Positions 1-10,256 of a stretch of DNA of 64,000 bases are shown in pieces. The DNA is from Polyangiaceae bacterium. Lineage in GTDB: Bacteria > Myxococcota_A > Polyangia > Polyangiales > Polyangiaceae. The stretch is from assembly GCA_025936115.1 (NCBI GenBank), contig JAICTZ010000001.1, positions 310,001 to 374,000 of the forward strand. The letters run 5' to 3'. Under the pieces are notes generated by a model. It was not told the DNA's origin, searched no databases, and worked only from the letters and a program-made list of their open reading frames with translations. Numbering within the stretch: position 1 is the stretch's first letter; each line of letters opens with the position of its first letter. A program made the translations under genes and the position numbers.

Positions 1-370
1 GTTCCGCGGCACCGAGCGGATCCTGCGGTACGCTGGCGTGGGGGTTGATCGCGAGCGCCAAAATCACGATCAGTGCCTGCGCGGCTTCGCGGCAGGTCGT
101 CGTACGGAGCTCGCGCACCGCGCCGCCCGTGCGTAGGACGCCGACCCATAGCTGACCTACCGGCACTAGCTGAATTTCCGCGGAATACGGCGCCTGCAGC
201 TGCCCGACCAACGCGAGCGTGGCACGCTCCGCCGCAGCTTGCGACGGGCACTCGGGTGGTGCGTCCCATTTCAATTGAAGCGTCGTGCCCTCGGCCAGCG
301 CCACGAGCGTCCACGCTGAGCCAAGCGCCCACACGAGTACGCCGACCGAGCCCGCGATGCACCGCACCAC
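1..370 (-). CDS. Hypothetical exported protein, 3' end outside window
   Basis: This minus-strand reading frame stays open from a GTG at 370 (or 367) to the left edge, so only the N-terminal 123 residues are visible. They start with a hydrophobic segment (about residues 4-30, VGVLVWALGSAWTLVALAEG) that looks like a signal peptide or anchor. A domain follows containing LKWDAPPECPS, a phrase I associate with short secreted myxobacterial proteins whose Trp-x-Ala-Pro-x-x-Cys-Pro-Ser start is recurrent. A TAA lies 17 codons upstream of the GTG, so the start cannot be much earlier. No clear Shine-Dalgarno is present. The function is unknown. Codon-position bias and the coherent hydrophobic leader are the reasons to believe it is a gene. 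Confidence 0.55.
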   Translation of the reverse strand, partial: MVRCIAGSVGVLVWALGSAWTLVALAEGTTLQLKWDAPPECPSQAAAERATLALVGQLQAPYSAEIQLVPVGQLWVGVLRTGGAVRELRTTTCREAAQALIVILALAINPHASVPQDPLGAAE

Positions 371-540
371 CCCAATCCGTAGCGCGAGCCTCGCGCGCCG
401 TAAAGGCCGAGCTCTCTCGCCTCGAGCGCCCGTTTACACGGGCAGCGAGCGCGCAAGCACAGCACCCGCGCCTCGCCCGTCGTTGCGAATCTCTTCGCCT
501 CTTTCCCATGCGGGGAACGTGATGATCGACCGGGTGTCAG

Positions 541-1758
541 TCACGGAGCACAGCACGCTTTATGACCGTTGGTCGGCGTTGCCTCGCCCTGCACGAAGGT
601 GGAAGGCTCGCAGGAACCGGAGCCGGCCACCGGGTTGCCGATGATGCGCGCTGATTTCGGCCCGAACGAGAGCCCACAAGCGTCGCCTTGATCCTGCACG
701 CTCTGGAGCGGCAGCGCATTCGTGCCGCAGCCGCCGTCGGAATAGACGCCGATGTAGCTCGCGCTGCAGTCAGCCGTGCCGAGACCGCACTGGCAGGCGC
801 TGCATTCGCGCTGGTCGTCGACGCCCTCGTACCAGGTGCCGCGATCGTCCGTGTAGTCGGCGCTGCACCCGCCGTCGCCGAGCGTACACCACGTGGGGAC
901 TTCCGCCGGGACGCAGACCTTCCCCGCGCCGCAACCCCCGCCCGTGCGATCGGCCAGGCAGAAAACGGCGCTCGCGCCCCATGTCGTCGGGTCGAACGTC
1001 GGAGTGCCCGACGGTGTGCACTCCGACGTGCCACGAATCGAATAGTAGTGCACGTTCGGATCCCCGGGCAGCGACGAGCAGCGGTCATTGAAGACGTCCC
1101 AGAGTTGGCCGCTGAATTGGTAGCTCGGGCACGCGTACGTGCCGTGACCGTAGACGCCGCTGTCGCACAGCAAATTCGTCGGCGTAATGCAGCTGCACCC
1201 CTTGCACTGCATCGGCACGGTCAGGTCTTGGTAGAGGTCGACGCGCGTGTAGCCGCTGAGACACGTTTGGCCCGATCCGAGGAAGTAGCCGAGCTCCGCG
1301 CCGGACGGTCGCGACCGGCACTCCGCCGGCCCGTTGCAAGCCGAATCCGCGCAATCGACGTCTCCGTTGCAGTCATCGTCGAGGCCGTTGAAGCAGTTCT
1401 CGGCTCCGCGGCTCACGCAGCTCGGAGCGCCCGCGTCACCTCCCGCACCCGCGGGCTCGCCTGCTCCGCCGCCCTCCCCCGCGTCGGCGGCGCCGCCCTT
1501 CCCACTGCTTCCGTTGCGGCCTGCGGTTCCGCCCGTGGCCTTGCCGCCGGCGCCCGCAGCCTTGCCGCCGCTGCTCGTCGAGCTGCCCGCCGTGCCGCCT
1601 TTGCCTCCAGAAGCGCTGCCGGTGGTGCCAGCTTCAGGCTCGGAGCCTGGCGCGCCGGCGCGTACGAGCACGTACTCGCTTTCGTTGCCGAGAATCGCGT
1701 TGCACGCGCCGGCCAGCGTTACGAAGCCGACACCGGTGAGAAGGAGCCTGAAGCGCAT
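541..1758 (-). CDS. Cys-rich lipoprotein with MopE-like metal-binding motif
   Basis: The 405-residue product has a signal peptide ending in a lipobox-like TLAGAC (Cys19) and then NAILGNE, a common start in Polyangia lipoproteins. A Gly/Ser/Ala/Thr-rich linker (about residues 35-112) leads to a cysteine-rich domain. The segment ENCFNGLDDDCNGDVDC matches the MopE-type putative metal-binding motif, whose Asp cluster is thought to bind metal. The remaining C-terminal region, with many paired cysteines, is not recognised. It is the last gene of a three-gene operon: its ATG shares one base with the TGA of the upstream TPR gene. Membrane attachment and export are inferred from the lipobox. No catalytic residues are apparent, so a surface or sensory role is only a guess. 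Confidence 0.85.
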   Translation of the reverse strand: MRFRLLLTGVGFVTLAGACNAILGNESEYVLVRAGAPGSEPEAGTTGSASGGKGGTAGSSTSSGGKAAGAGGKATGGTAGRNGSSGKGGAADAGEGGGAGEPAGAGGDAGAPSCVSRGAENCFNGLDDDCNGDVDCADSACNGPAECRSRPSGAELGYFLGSGQTCLSGYTRVDLYQDLTVPMQCKGCSCITPTNLLCDSGVYGHGTYACPSYQFSGQLWDVFNDRCSSLPGDPNVHYYSIRGTSECTPSGTPTFDPTTWGASAVFCLADRTGGGCGAGKVCVPAEVPTWCTLGDGGCSADYTDDRGTWYEGVDDQRECSACQCGLGTADCSASYIGVYSDGGCGTNALPLQSVQDQGDACGLSFGPKSARIIGNPVAGSGSCEPSTFVQGEATPTNGHKACCAP

Positions 1759-2781
1759 CAGAACGAACCTTGGAGGTGCAGGCTACCGGGCGTGATCTGC
1801 AGCGCGGTGGTGACCTGAGCCTTCGGAGCCGTGAGCCACAGCGTCACGCCCGCCGCTAGACCGACACCGCCGATGATCATCGCCACCGTCGAAACGTTGC
1901 CGGCAGAGTGCGCCGCATTGCCCGCAGTGACGCCACGCGGGTCGGTGCAGCGACTGCCGTCGCAGTACTTCTCCGCTTCGTCGTGGTCCGACTTCGATTT
2001 CAGCCCGAAAATGCTGCCGACCACGGCGCCCACCACGCCGACTCCGCCCGCGACGAGCGCGACGGTGCGTTGCGTGCCGAGGCCACCACGCGAGCGAGCG
2101 GGCTCCGCGGCGTCCACGGGAGCGGGCGGCGGCTGAGCATTCGTCACGACGGGCGTTGCGCCGGCCGTCGGCGGGAGTGCAGGAACCGCGGCGGTGAACG
2201 TGCCGCCCGGTCCCTTGACCACGACGACACCTTGCCACGGCTCACGTCCGGGCGCGCTCGCTCCGACGCGATGCTCACCCGCGTCGGCCGGGATCGGCAC
2301 GTTCCATTGTGCCGGACCGACACGCTCTCCGTCGCGCGTGATCTCGAGGCCGCTCACTGCCTTCGCGTCCGCCGACACGTCGATGACGAGCTCGGAAAGC
2401 GTCGGGCGGAGCGCAGTGGCGCGCGCTCGCGCTTCCTTTTCTCGCTGCGCGTTGCCCGAGGCTGCTGCGGCGGCGGCAGCTTCCAAATACTTGTTCCAAG
2501 CCGACGCCAGGCGATCGGTCTGCTCGTAGCAGCGCGCGAGGTTGATCAGCGTTCCGCTGCCCGGATCGAGGCGTTGACTCTCCTCGAGCTTCGGGCAGGC
2601 CTCGGTCGCCTTGCCCTCCTTCAGCAAGCGTTTCGCTTGCTCGAACAACGCCTGCGCGGCGGCGCTATCCGCGGGGGGAGCGGCCCAAGCCCGCGCCGGC
2701 GTCAGCGCCAGCGCGCTCACCGCCCCGATCCCTGCGAGCACGCAGCGACAACGCAGCGTCGACAGGCTGACTCTGCCTCGC

Positions 2782-2798
<17 letters not shown>
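1758..2798 (-). CDS. TPR-type membrane protein of kinase operon
   Basis: I place the start at the ATG at 2798, which overlaps the end of the kinase gene by 17 bases; an in-frame start at 2867 would add 23 basic residues before the signal sequence. The 346-residue product has a signal peptide ending near AWA-APP (about residue 40). A tetratricopeptide-like helical segment (about 46-125, with ALFEQAKRLLKEGKATEACPKLEESQRLDPGSG) follows, then a beta-rich PEGA-like region and a Pro/Ala linker. Two hydrophobic helices sit at about 246-266 and 304-324, flanking a loop with two cysteines. This architecture recurs next to Ser/Thr kinases in myxobacteria; a paralogue lies at 27739-28764. It is probably an envelope accessory protein of the kinase, with unknown activity. 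Confidence 0.85.
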
Positions 2799-4233
<1,435 letters not shown>

Positions 4234-4349
4234 CGCCGGCGCCTCGAAGCTATGAGCCGCATTCGCTAGAGCGGTTATTTATAACAGATCCGCGCCCGGG
4301 GCTCCGGGTCGCCGCCGTGCGCTTCGCGGCACATGCACCTACATCGCGC

Positions 4350-5108
4350 CTATTGCTCGAGCGGGCGCTCGTGCTCGCTCAACCACGTCAGCATTTCATC
4401 CATCGTCTCTTCCGGGTGGGGCCCCATGGACCCGTGGGTGGCCTCCGGAATGAGGAGGAACGTCGCGGGAACACCGGCCTTGGCCAACGAGCGCGCGCTC
4501 GCCTGCATCAAGTCACGCCGATCGCGTTCGCCCGCCATGGCGACCGCGCCCCGCAACGCTTCGAGCCCCGCGGGTTTCGCAGCGTACGGGCCGCCCATCA
4601 AGACGAGCCGCGTGTAGACGTCGGGATACTCGCGGGCCAACGCCTCGGCACGCGTCGCGCCCTGCGAGTAGCCGATGACGATGACGTCTCGAATCGGCTC
4701 CGTATGCCCGAGCGCGCGAAATGCTTCGGTGATGCGCCGATGGAGTGCGGCGACGTCTTTCGACCAGCGCGCCCACGGGCCCCCACCACACGGAACGTCC
4801 GCTTGAGGAGCGATGAGCGTGCCCCATTTTGCGGCGGTGCGCTGGAAAGACTGCGCGTAGCCGAGACCGTGGCCGCACATACCGTGCAAGAACACGAGCT
4901 TCTGCGGCCCCAGCGGCCCGCCGCGCAGCACGAACACGGGCGGCGTGCTTCCCTCGAGCGGCTCCACACGAAGCGGGCCGTCGACCGCACGCACGGAAGC
5001 GACGCTCGACGGCCCGCTCGGCACGGCGCGCGCGCCTGGACTCTGCCGCGCGCATTGCGGATCCACGATGGCGAGCGCGACCAGACCAAGTAGCGTCGTT
5101 GGGCGCAC
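4350..5108 (-). CDS. Alpha/beta hydrolase
   Basis: The 252-residue protein starts at GTG and has a hydrophobic N-terminus with a Cys at position 19, but no convincing lipobox. The alpha/beta hydrolase fold is shown by the oxyanion-region VFLHGMCGHG (72-81), the nucleophile elbow GYSQG with Ser148, and a late PEATHG with His225 as the likely catalytic histidine. It resembles esterase/dienelactone-hydrolase-like enzymes, but the substrate is unknown. It lies 116 bases upstream of the kinase operon on the same strand and diverges from the SDR gene across 160 bases. Export is plausible from the N-terminus but not certain. Confidence 0.85.
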   Translation of the reverse strand: MRPTTLLGLVALAIVDPQCARQSPGARAVPSGPSSVASVRAVDGPLRVEPLEGSTPPVFVLRGGPLGPQKLVFLHGMCGHGLGYAQSFQRTAAKWGTLIAPQADVPCGGGPWARWSKDVAALHRRITEAFRALGHTEPIRDVIVIGYSQGATRAEALAREYPDVYTRLVLMGGPYAAKPAGLEALRGAVAMAGERDRRDLMQASARSLAKAGVPATFLLIPEATHGSMGPHPEETMDEMLTWLSEHERPLEQ

Positions 5109-5268
5109 GACTGAGGGATACCCGTCACCAGTCCTCGGTCAACCGCGCGGAAACGGCCTAAGTGCCGCTCAGTAGCGGAAGCCGCACGGCGACTTTTGCC
5201 CCGGGGCTGGGCATTCGGTTCTCGAGCCTTACGAAAACGCTCGAGTCGTACTCACGGGAGAACGTGCC

Positions 5269-6030
5269 ATGCATCTAGGCAATCGGGTCGCGCTCGTCAC
5301 GGGCAGCTCGCGCGGGATCGGCGCTGCTATTGCCAAGCGCTTCGCCGAGGCCGGCGCGAAAGTCGTGCTCCACGGTCGGGACGACAAGGCCCTCTCGACG
5401 GTACGCCGAGCGATCGAAGACGCTGGCGGGAAGGCGATTCACCTGCTCGCGGACGTGACGAAGTTCGCGGAGCTCGAAACGCTGCGAGACCGAGCGGAGG
5501 CCGCGTTCGGTCCCGTCGACGTGCTCGTCGCGAATGCGGGCGGCAATTCAGTGAGTCCGCACCTGTCGCTCGAGGAAATTCCGGAAGAGGGTTTTCGGTC
5601 ATCGCTCGAAGGCAACCTCACGGCGACCTTCCTCACACTGAAGAGCTTCGTCCCTGGCATGAAGGCGCGTCAGGCGGGCAGCATCATCACGCTGTCATCG
5701 GCAGCGTCGCGCCGCCCCACGCGCTTTTCACCGCTGGCCTATGCGGCGGCCAAAGCGGGCATCGAGCTTTTGACCCAACACGCGGCCGCGCAGCTCGGCC
5801 CGTACAACATCCGCGTCAACTGCATCGCCCCCGAATCGATCCTCACCGAAAAAGCTCGCGCCCAGATCCCAGACGCGCAGAAGACGAAGATGATCGAAGA
5901 TCACCCGATTCGGCGGCTCGGCACGCCGGAGGACGTCGCCGAAGCGGCGCTCTACTTGGCGTCCGATGCCGCGGGCTGGGTGAGCGGCGTCGTGCTCGAC
6001 GTGGCAGGCGGCGCGGTGCTCGCGCGTTGA
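5269..6030 (+). CDS. Short-chain dehydrogenase/reductase (FabG-like)
   Basis: The 253-residue protein is a full-length classical SDR. It has the NAD(P)-binding TGSSRGIG (11-18), NAGG (89-92), the catalytic Ser in ITLSSAAS (around 143) and Tyr158-x3-Lys162 in AYAAAK. HGRDD after the second beta strand carries an Arg, which favours NADPH. A good Shine-Dalgarno (GGGAG) lies seven bases before the ATG. It resembles 3-oxoacyl-ACP reductases and related 3-hydroxyacyl dehydrogenases, but stands alone with no fatty-acid genes nearby, so the substrate is undetermined. It converges on the glycoside hydrolase gene, with a 23-bp repeat array between them. Confidence 0.9.
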   Translation: MHLGNRVALVTGSSRGIGAAIAKRFAEAGAKVVLHGRDDKALSTVRRAIEDAGGKAIHLLADVTKFAELETLRDRAEAAFGPVDVLVANAGGNSVSPHLSLEEIPEEGFRSSLEGNLTATFLTLKSFVPGMKARQAGSIITLSSAASRRPTRFSPLAYAAAKAGIELLTQHAAAQLGPYNIRVNCIAPESILTEKARAQIPDAQKTKMIEDHPIRRLGTPEDVAEAALYLASDAAGWVSGVVLDVAGGAVLAR

Positions 6031-6043
6031 ACGAACATGTTCC

Positions 6044-6112
6044 TGGTCGCGGGCGCTCCGAGCGAGTGGTCGCGGGCGCTCCGAGCGAGTGGTCGCGGGC
6101 GCTCCGAGCGAG
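6044..6112. repeat. Three perfect 23-bp tandem repeats between convergent genes
   Basis: Three identical 23-bp units occupy 6044-6066, 6067-6089 and 6090-6112, filling most of the 86-base gap between the SDR stop and the stop of the GH16 gene. Each unit contains GCTCCGAGC, an almost palindromic stretch, so the transcript could fold from either strand. There is no T-tract typical of an intrinsic terminator. Confidence 0.9.
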
Positions 6113-6116
6113 CCGC

Positions 6117-7238
6117 TCAGTTGCTCGCGGCGGCCGCGTTGTAGTCGTACACCTTGATCCAATCCACCTGCGCGCTCGTCGGGGCCGAAGTCGACGTGAG
6201 CGCGCCTGCCCAGTCCGCTGAGCTCGAGGCCCAAATCGTGAGCAAGATGGTCTCTGGCAGCTTGAGGAGCCCGATGTTCGCCGTCCACGTCCGCAGGAGC
6301 ACGCCGTCGGCGAAGTACTTCACGCCGGCGGGCGTCCACTCGACGTCGTAAAGGTGGAAATCCGTTTCGGCGTTGAAGCCGAGGTCCACGACCGCGGGAT
6401 CCTGGGTCGGGCTGACGGAGGCCGTGCAGCTCGGGTTCGGAGTGCCCGTGTACACCATCGCATTGAGCTGCGATGAGTTGCTGGTCTTGCCGAGATGTTC
6501 GATGTCGATCTCGTTCCAATCGCAGTTCGGGTACGGAGTGTAGAAGAGCACGAGCCCCGACACGACACCCGACCCGGTCGCGAAGCGCATGCGCGCCGAG
6601 ACTTTGCCGTAGGTGAGCGTCTTCGCAGAGCGCATCTCGACGCCGAGGTACGGCTTTGCTGCGCCACTAGGAGCCGCCGTGAGTGAGATCGTGAGCACGC
6701 CGTCGGCGACGCTCGCGTTCTGTGTCGAGAACGTCGCCTGGTTGCCGTCGAAGGTGAACGTCTGGAGCTGCCAGGCGGAGCTGTCGAGCTTGTCGAAATC
6801 GTCTTGCCACGCGAGCACGAAGGGCTCGTTGGAGCCCGCGCCTGCAGCCCCGCCCGTCGGTCCGGCGCCCGCGCCACCCGGGTTCGCCGGTGTCCCGCCC
6901 GCGCCTGCCGAGCCCATGAACGCGCCGCCACTGCCGGCAACGGGAGGTGACCCTCCGGTTCCCGTACTGCCTGCCGAGCCGTTGTCCCCGCCGGTTCCGG
7001 CCGTCTGCTCCGTGCCGCCCGTACCGCCCGTGGCGCCCGAAGCGGGTGCTCCGGCTCCGCCACCGCCCTGGCCTCCGACCGATGGTGCACCGCCCGCGTC
7101 AGTCTGACCGCTCCCCGCCCCGGACTGCAGCGTCCCAGCGGTACCACCGGTCCGCTCCGGTGTTTCTTTCGGACTCGAGCACGCGCAGAGGGCGAGCACC
7201 GAACACAAATTTGCAAGCGCGTGGACTCTGAACAGCAT
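6117..7238 (-). CDS. Glycoside hydrolase family 16 lipoprotein
   Basis: The 373-residue protein has a signal peptide ending in LALCAC (lipid-accepting Cys20). A Gly/Ala/Thr/Ser linker (about 30-137) leads to a GH16 beta-jelly-roll domain (about 140-370). The family signature is present as NEIDIEHLG: Glu243 is the expected nucleophile, Asp245 the assisting residue and Glu247 the acid/base. GH16 enzymes cut beta-1,3/1,4-glucans and related polysaccharides with retention, so this is probably a surface-tethered laminarinase or licheninase-like enzyme. The exact substrate cannot be assigned. The AraC-family gene diverges from it, which makes that regulator a candidate controller. Confidence 0.92.
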   Translation of the reverse strand: MLFRVHALANLCSVLALCACSSPKETPERTGGTAGTLQSGAGSGQTDAGGAPSVGGQGGGGAGAPASGATGGTGGTEQTAGTGGDNGSAGSTGTGGSPPVAGSGGAFMGSAGAGGTPANPGGAGAGPTGGAAGAGSNEPFVLAWQDDFDKLDSSAWQLQTFTFDGNQATFSTQNASVADGVLTISLTAAPSGAAKPYLGVEMRSAKTLTYGKVSARMRFATGSGVVSGLVLFYTPYPNCDWNEIDIEHLGKTSNSSQLNAMVYTGTPNPSCTASVSPTQDPAVVDLGFNAETDFHLYDVEWTPAGVKYFADGVLLRTWTANIGLLKLPETILLTIWASSSADWAGALTSTSAPTSAQVDWIKVYDYNAAAASN

Positions 7239-7261
7239 GAGCTACGAACGGAGAATTACGG

Positions 7262-8155
7262 ATGGCTCGCCCCCGTACTTCGCGTTTTTTTACAAATCAC
7301 CGGCAACGCGACGCTCGTTCGACGATGGGCCTGCGATCGGCCATCTTGGTAGACGTGTCGGCCGCGCTCTTTCAGCCCTTTCCGATGCTGCCCGGCCGCG
7401 CGGCGCAGCTCTGGCGACACCAGCCGGAGTACCGCCGTCCCCGCCATTTTCACGAGGAGCCGGAGCTGAACGCCGTCGTTCGCGGCAGGGCCAGGGTCGG
7501 AATTGGCGATCGCACGCTCGAGCTCGGGCCTGGTGAGCTCGTGCTGTTCGAACCTGCGCAAGATCACGTGCTGCTGGAAGCGAGCCCCGATCTCGAGCTC
7601 TTCGTCGTCGCGCTACGTCCCGCGCTCGCGGAGCGCGTGCGCGGCGGTCGTCTCAGCGTGCTCAAGGAGAAGGTTCTGCTCTCCGAGTCGGAGGTGGGAG
7701 ACCTCCGCGAACGGGCGCTCGCGCTCGGTGAGATACGTGATCATGTCGCCGTCGAACGCGAGCTTGCCGATGTGTTCGCGTCCCTGGGCTCGCGTCCCTG
7801 CACGACTCACGTCAGCAGCCGTCGCGCCGTCGGCGAGCTACGGGCCGCACCTGACCTCAGCGCCGCCGAGCTGGCACGGCGTCTACGCACCGCTCCGGCG
7901 CAGGTGAGCCGCGAGTTCCACCGAGATCTCGGCCTCACGCTCGTCGAGTTCCGCGCGCGCCTCCGGCTCATGCGCTTCATCCACCTGGTCGATCAGGGCG
8001 CGACGCTGACCGCGGCCGCCCTCTCAGCCGATTTCGGCAGCTACGCCCAGTGCCACCGCGCCTTTCAGCGCGCCGTCGGCTGCTCTCCCCGCGCCTACTT
8101 CCGCGGCGCTCGCTCCGCCGTCGACCAAGCGACCGACCCCGCGCTCGGGCCGTAG
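7262..8155 (+). CDS. AraC-family transcriptional regulator
   Basis: The protein has an N-terminal cupin-like sensor domain (HFHEEPELNAVVRGRARV) and a C-terminal double helix-turn-helix (AAELARRLRTAPAQVSREF and AAALSADFGSYAQCHRAFQRAVG), ending in the usual SPRAYFRG. The start is uncertain. The ATG at 7262 has GGAG eight bases upstream and gives 297 residues, but its first 21 codons have poor third-position GC. The ATG at 7325 fits composition better, gives 276 residues and leaves an 86-base divergent promoter region. It lies head-to-head with the GH16 lipoprotein gene, and the cupin could sense a sugar released by that enzyme. That link is inferred from position only. Confidence 0.88.
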   Translation: MARPRTSRFFTNHRQRDARSTMGLRSAILVDVSAALFQPFPMLPGRAAQLWRHQPEYRRPRHFHEEPELNAVVRGRARVGIGDRTLELGPGELVLFEPAQDHVLLEASPDLELFVVALRPALAERVRGGRLSVLKEKVLLSESEVGDLRERALALGEIRDHVAVERELADVFASLGSRPCTTHVSSRRAVGELRAAPDLSAAELARRLRTAPAQVSREFHRDLGLTLVEFRARLRLMRFIHLVDQGATLTAAALSADFGSYAQCHRAFQRAVGCSPRAYFRGARSAVDQATDPALGP

Positions 8156-8231
8156 CCGCTCACCCGCGGGCGCCGCCGCCGCTGCCCAACGTTGGTCGGT
8201 CAGACAGCGCCGGCGCCCAGCGCGTAGTCGC

Positions 8232-10256
8232 TCAGAAGAAGAAATTCTCGTGCATGGGGAGATCGGTCCGGACCCAGACGTCGCCCGTGAAGCCGCCGCC
8301 TGCACGGCCTGTGTACTCGTACGACCCGTCCCGGGTTTGGATGATGAGATCCGCTTTGCCGTCGCCGTTCAGATCGCGAGAAGTGTAATCGACGACCGAG
8401 CTCGGCAGATCCGTGCGATACCACACGTCGCCGGTGAAGCCGCCTGCGGTGAGCCCGGTGTACTCGAACGACCCGTCGCCGATCACGATCATGAGGTCGC
8501 TGCGGAGGTCGCCATTGTAGTCTCCGGGGACGAGCCGCGCGAAGCCGAGGGGGAGATCGTTGCGTACCCAGACGTCGCTCGTGAAGCCACCCGCAGCGAG
8601 CCCCGTGTATTCGTACGCGCCGCTCACGTTCTGAATGACGACGTCCGAGCGACCGTCGCCGTTGAAGTCACCGACGGTGTAGCCGGTCGTCCCGAGGGGG
8701 AGATCGTTGCGTACCCAGACGTTGCTCGTGAAGCCGCCGGCAGCAAGCCCAGTGTACTCGAAGGAGCCGCTGGCCGTCTGAAGAATGAAATCCTTGCGTC
8801 CGTCGCCGTTGAAGTCACCTACCGTGTAGCCCACGTACGAGAGCACGAGATTGGTCCGGTACCAGACGTCGCCCGTGAAACCGCCGGCAGCGAGCCCGGT
8901 GTACTCGAAGGAGCCGCCCGACGTGACGATCATGACGTCGTCTTTGCCGTCGCCGTTGAAGTCGCCCGGCACGAAGCTCGCTTTGCCGAGCGGTAGATCG
9001 TGGCGCACCCACACGTTGGGGGTGAAACCGCCCGCGGCGTTGCCGAGGTACTCGTAAGAGCCGCTCGTGTTTTGGATGATGAGATCGGTGCGGCCGTCGC
9101 CGTTGAAGTCGCCGGGATAATAGTGCACGAGATTCAGCGGCAGGTCCCTGCGCACCCAGGCGTCGGCGGTGAAGCCCCCCGTCGCTTTTCCGAGGTACTC
9201 GAAAGTGCCCGCGGCATTGACGAGGAGCAGATCTTCGACGCCGTCACCGTTGAAGTCGGCCTTGACCTTGCGCACGCCGACCTCGGCGTTCACGAACCAG
9301 GGGTTGTCGGTGTTCCTGATGGTAATGCCCGACAGAGCGGCCGTGAGGCTCGTGTAGGCCGACGTGCTGCCCGTCATGGCCTGCCAATTATCGGAGAGCG
9401 TGGCTCCACCCGCGCGCGCGACGGCCCCGATGGGGAAGCCCTGCATCGTCGCCCAATCGGTGTACGCCACGGCGGCCCCGATCGAGGTATAGTTCCTATC
9501 CGTCGCTTCCGTCGAACCAATCCAATCCGGGAAACCGGCGCTGGCCCAGCTCGGAACCGTGAATCCCCAGCTCGGAAGCTTGTTGGGTGCCATCTCATAC
9601 TCGGCGAGATAGCGCGACAGGCCCTCACCATTGCTGCCGCCGCAATTCCAGCCCAAGCCCTGCGCGCCCATGAAGGATTCGCTGAGTTCGGCAACGTACA
9701 AGCCGACCTCCAAGGCGAGCGGATCGACAGTATTGTTCGCATACGTGGCGTCCGCATAGATCACGCCGCCAGAGGTGAAATCGCAGCCGTAGTGATAGGC
9801 CCCGGCGCCCCCGTCGTGCGCCGCGCTGAGCGGCGAAACCACGAGTTTCACGTTCCCTCCCGTGACGCCGAAAATCTTCTCCATATCGGCGAAAGGAGCG
9901 GCCACCCGAGCGAGCATCTGCTGTGCCTGGGTGCGACCGGGGGTGCCCAGCGAGGTTGCGTAGTACACCGTAATCTTGCCGACGGTCCCCACTGAGGTCA
10001 CGTCGTAATCGAAGCCCGGCGTGACCGCGAGCGAGGTCGTTGCGCTCGTGAGCGAGCTCGTCGGCACAGCTGAAGTCCGACTCGAACCGGTCGGCAGAAA
10101 TTCGTGCCTGACACGCGCCGGAGCCGCTACGGGCGTAGCCACGGCGGCTTCTTGCCGTGAGATGACTTCGTCACCGGCATCGGCCCCACAGGCCGTGAGT
10201 CCGCAAATGCCCGCGAAAAAAGAGAACCAATTGATGAAACGAGATGGTGAGTTCAT
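8232..10256 (-). CDS. Lipoprotein with seven VCBS/FG-GAP repeats
   Basis: The 674-residue protein starts with a signal peptide ending in GLTAC (Cys23) and has AAGGCAAG upstream of the ATG. Residues about 80-325 form an unrecognised globular domain containing AYHYGCDFTSGGVIYAD and an EGLSRYLAEYE helix. Residues 333-674 are seven units of about 49 residues. Most carry the Ca-binding D-F-N-G-D-G loop; the sixth and seventh vary as DYNGDL and DLNGDG. Such repeats typically fold as beta-propeller blades, and seven units would complete one propeller. It is likely a cell-surface protein with Ca-stabilised propeller and binding or adhesion function. Its actual ligand is unknown. Confidence 0.88.
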   Translation of the reverse strand: MNSPSRFINWFSFFAGICGLTACGADAGDEVISRQEAAVATPVAAPARVRHEFLPTGSSRTSAVPTSSLTSATTSLAVTPGFDYDVTSVGTVGKITVYYATSLGTPGRTQAQQMLARVAAPFADMEKIFGVTGGNVKLVVSPLSAAHDGGAGAYHYGCDFTSGGVIYADATYANNTVDPLALEVGLYVAELSESFMGAQGLGWNCGGSNGEGLSRYLAEYEMAPNKLPSWGFTVPSWASAGFPDWIGSTEATDRNYTSIGAAVAYTDWATMQGFPIGAVARAGGATLSDNWQAMTGSTSAYTSLTAALSGITIRNTDNPWFVNAEVGVRKVKADFNGDGVEDLLLVNAAGTFEYLGKATGGFTADAWVRRDLPLNLVHYYPGDFNGDGRTDLIIQNTSGSYEYLGNAAGGFTPNVWVRHDLPLGKASFVPGDFNGDGKDDVMIVTSGGSFEYTGLAAGGFTGDVWYRTNLVLSYVGYTVGDFNGDGRKDFILQTASGSFEYTGLAAGGFTSNVWVRNDLPLGTTGYTVGDFNGDGRSDVVIQNVSGAYEYTGLAAGGFTSDVWVRNDLPLGFARLVPGDYNGDLRSDLMIVIGDGSFEYTGLTAGGFTGDVWYRTDLPSSVVDYTSRDLNGDGKADLIIQTRDGSYEYTGRAGGGFTGDVWVRTDLPMHENFFF
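8235..9260. repeat. Seven ~147-bp coding repeats (VCBS units)
   Basis: The 3' half of the VCBS lipoprotein gene consists of seven units of about 147 bp, each encoding the D-F-N-G-D-G loop, an FEYTGLAAGGF-like strand and VWVRNDLPLG. Several neighbouring units are nearly identical at DNA level, for example the shared GTACTCG...TTGCGTACCCAGACGT blocks around 8560, 8700 and 8860. That implies recent duplication or gene conversion. Confidence 0.8.
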
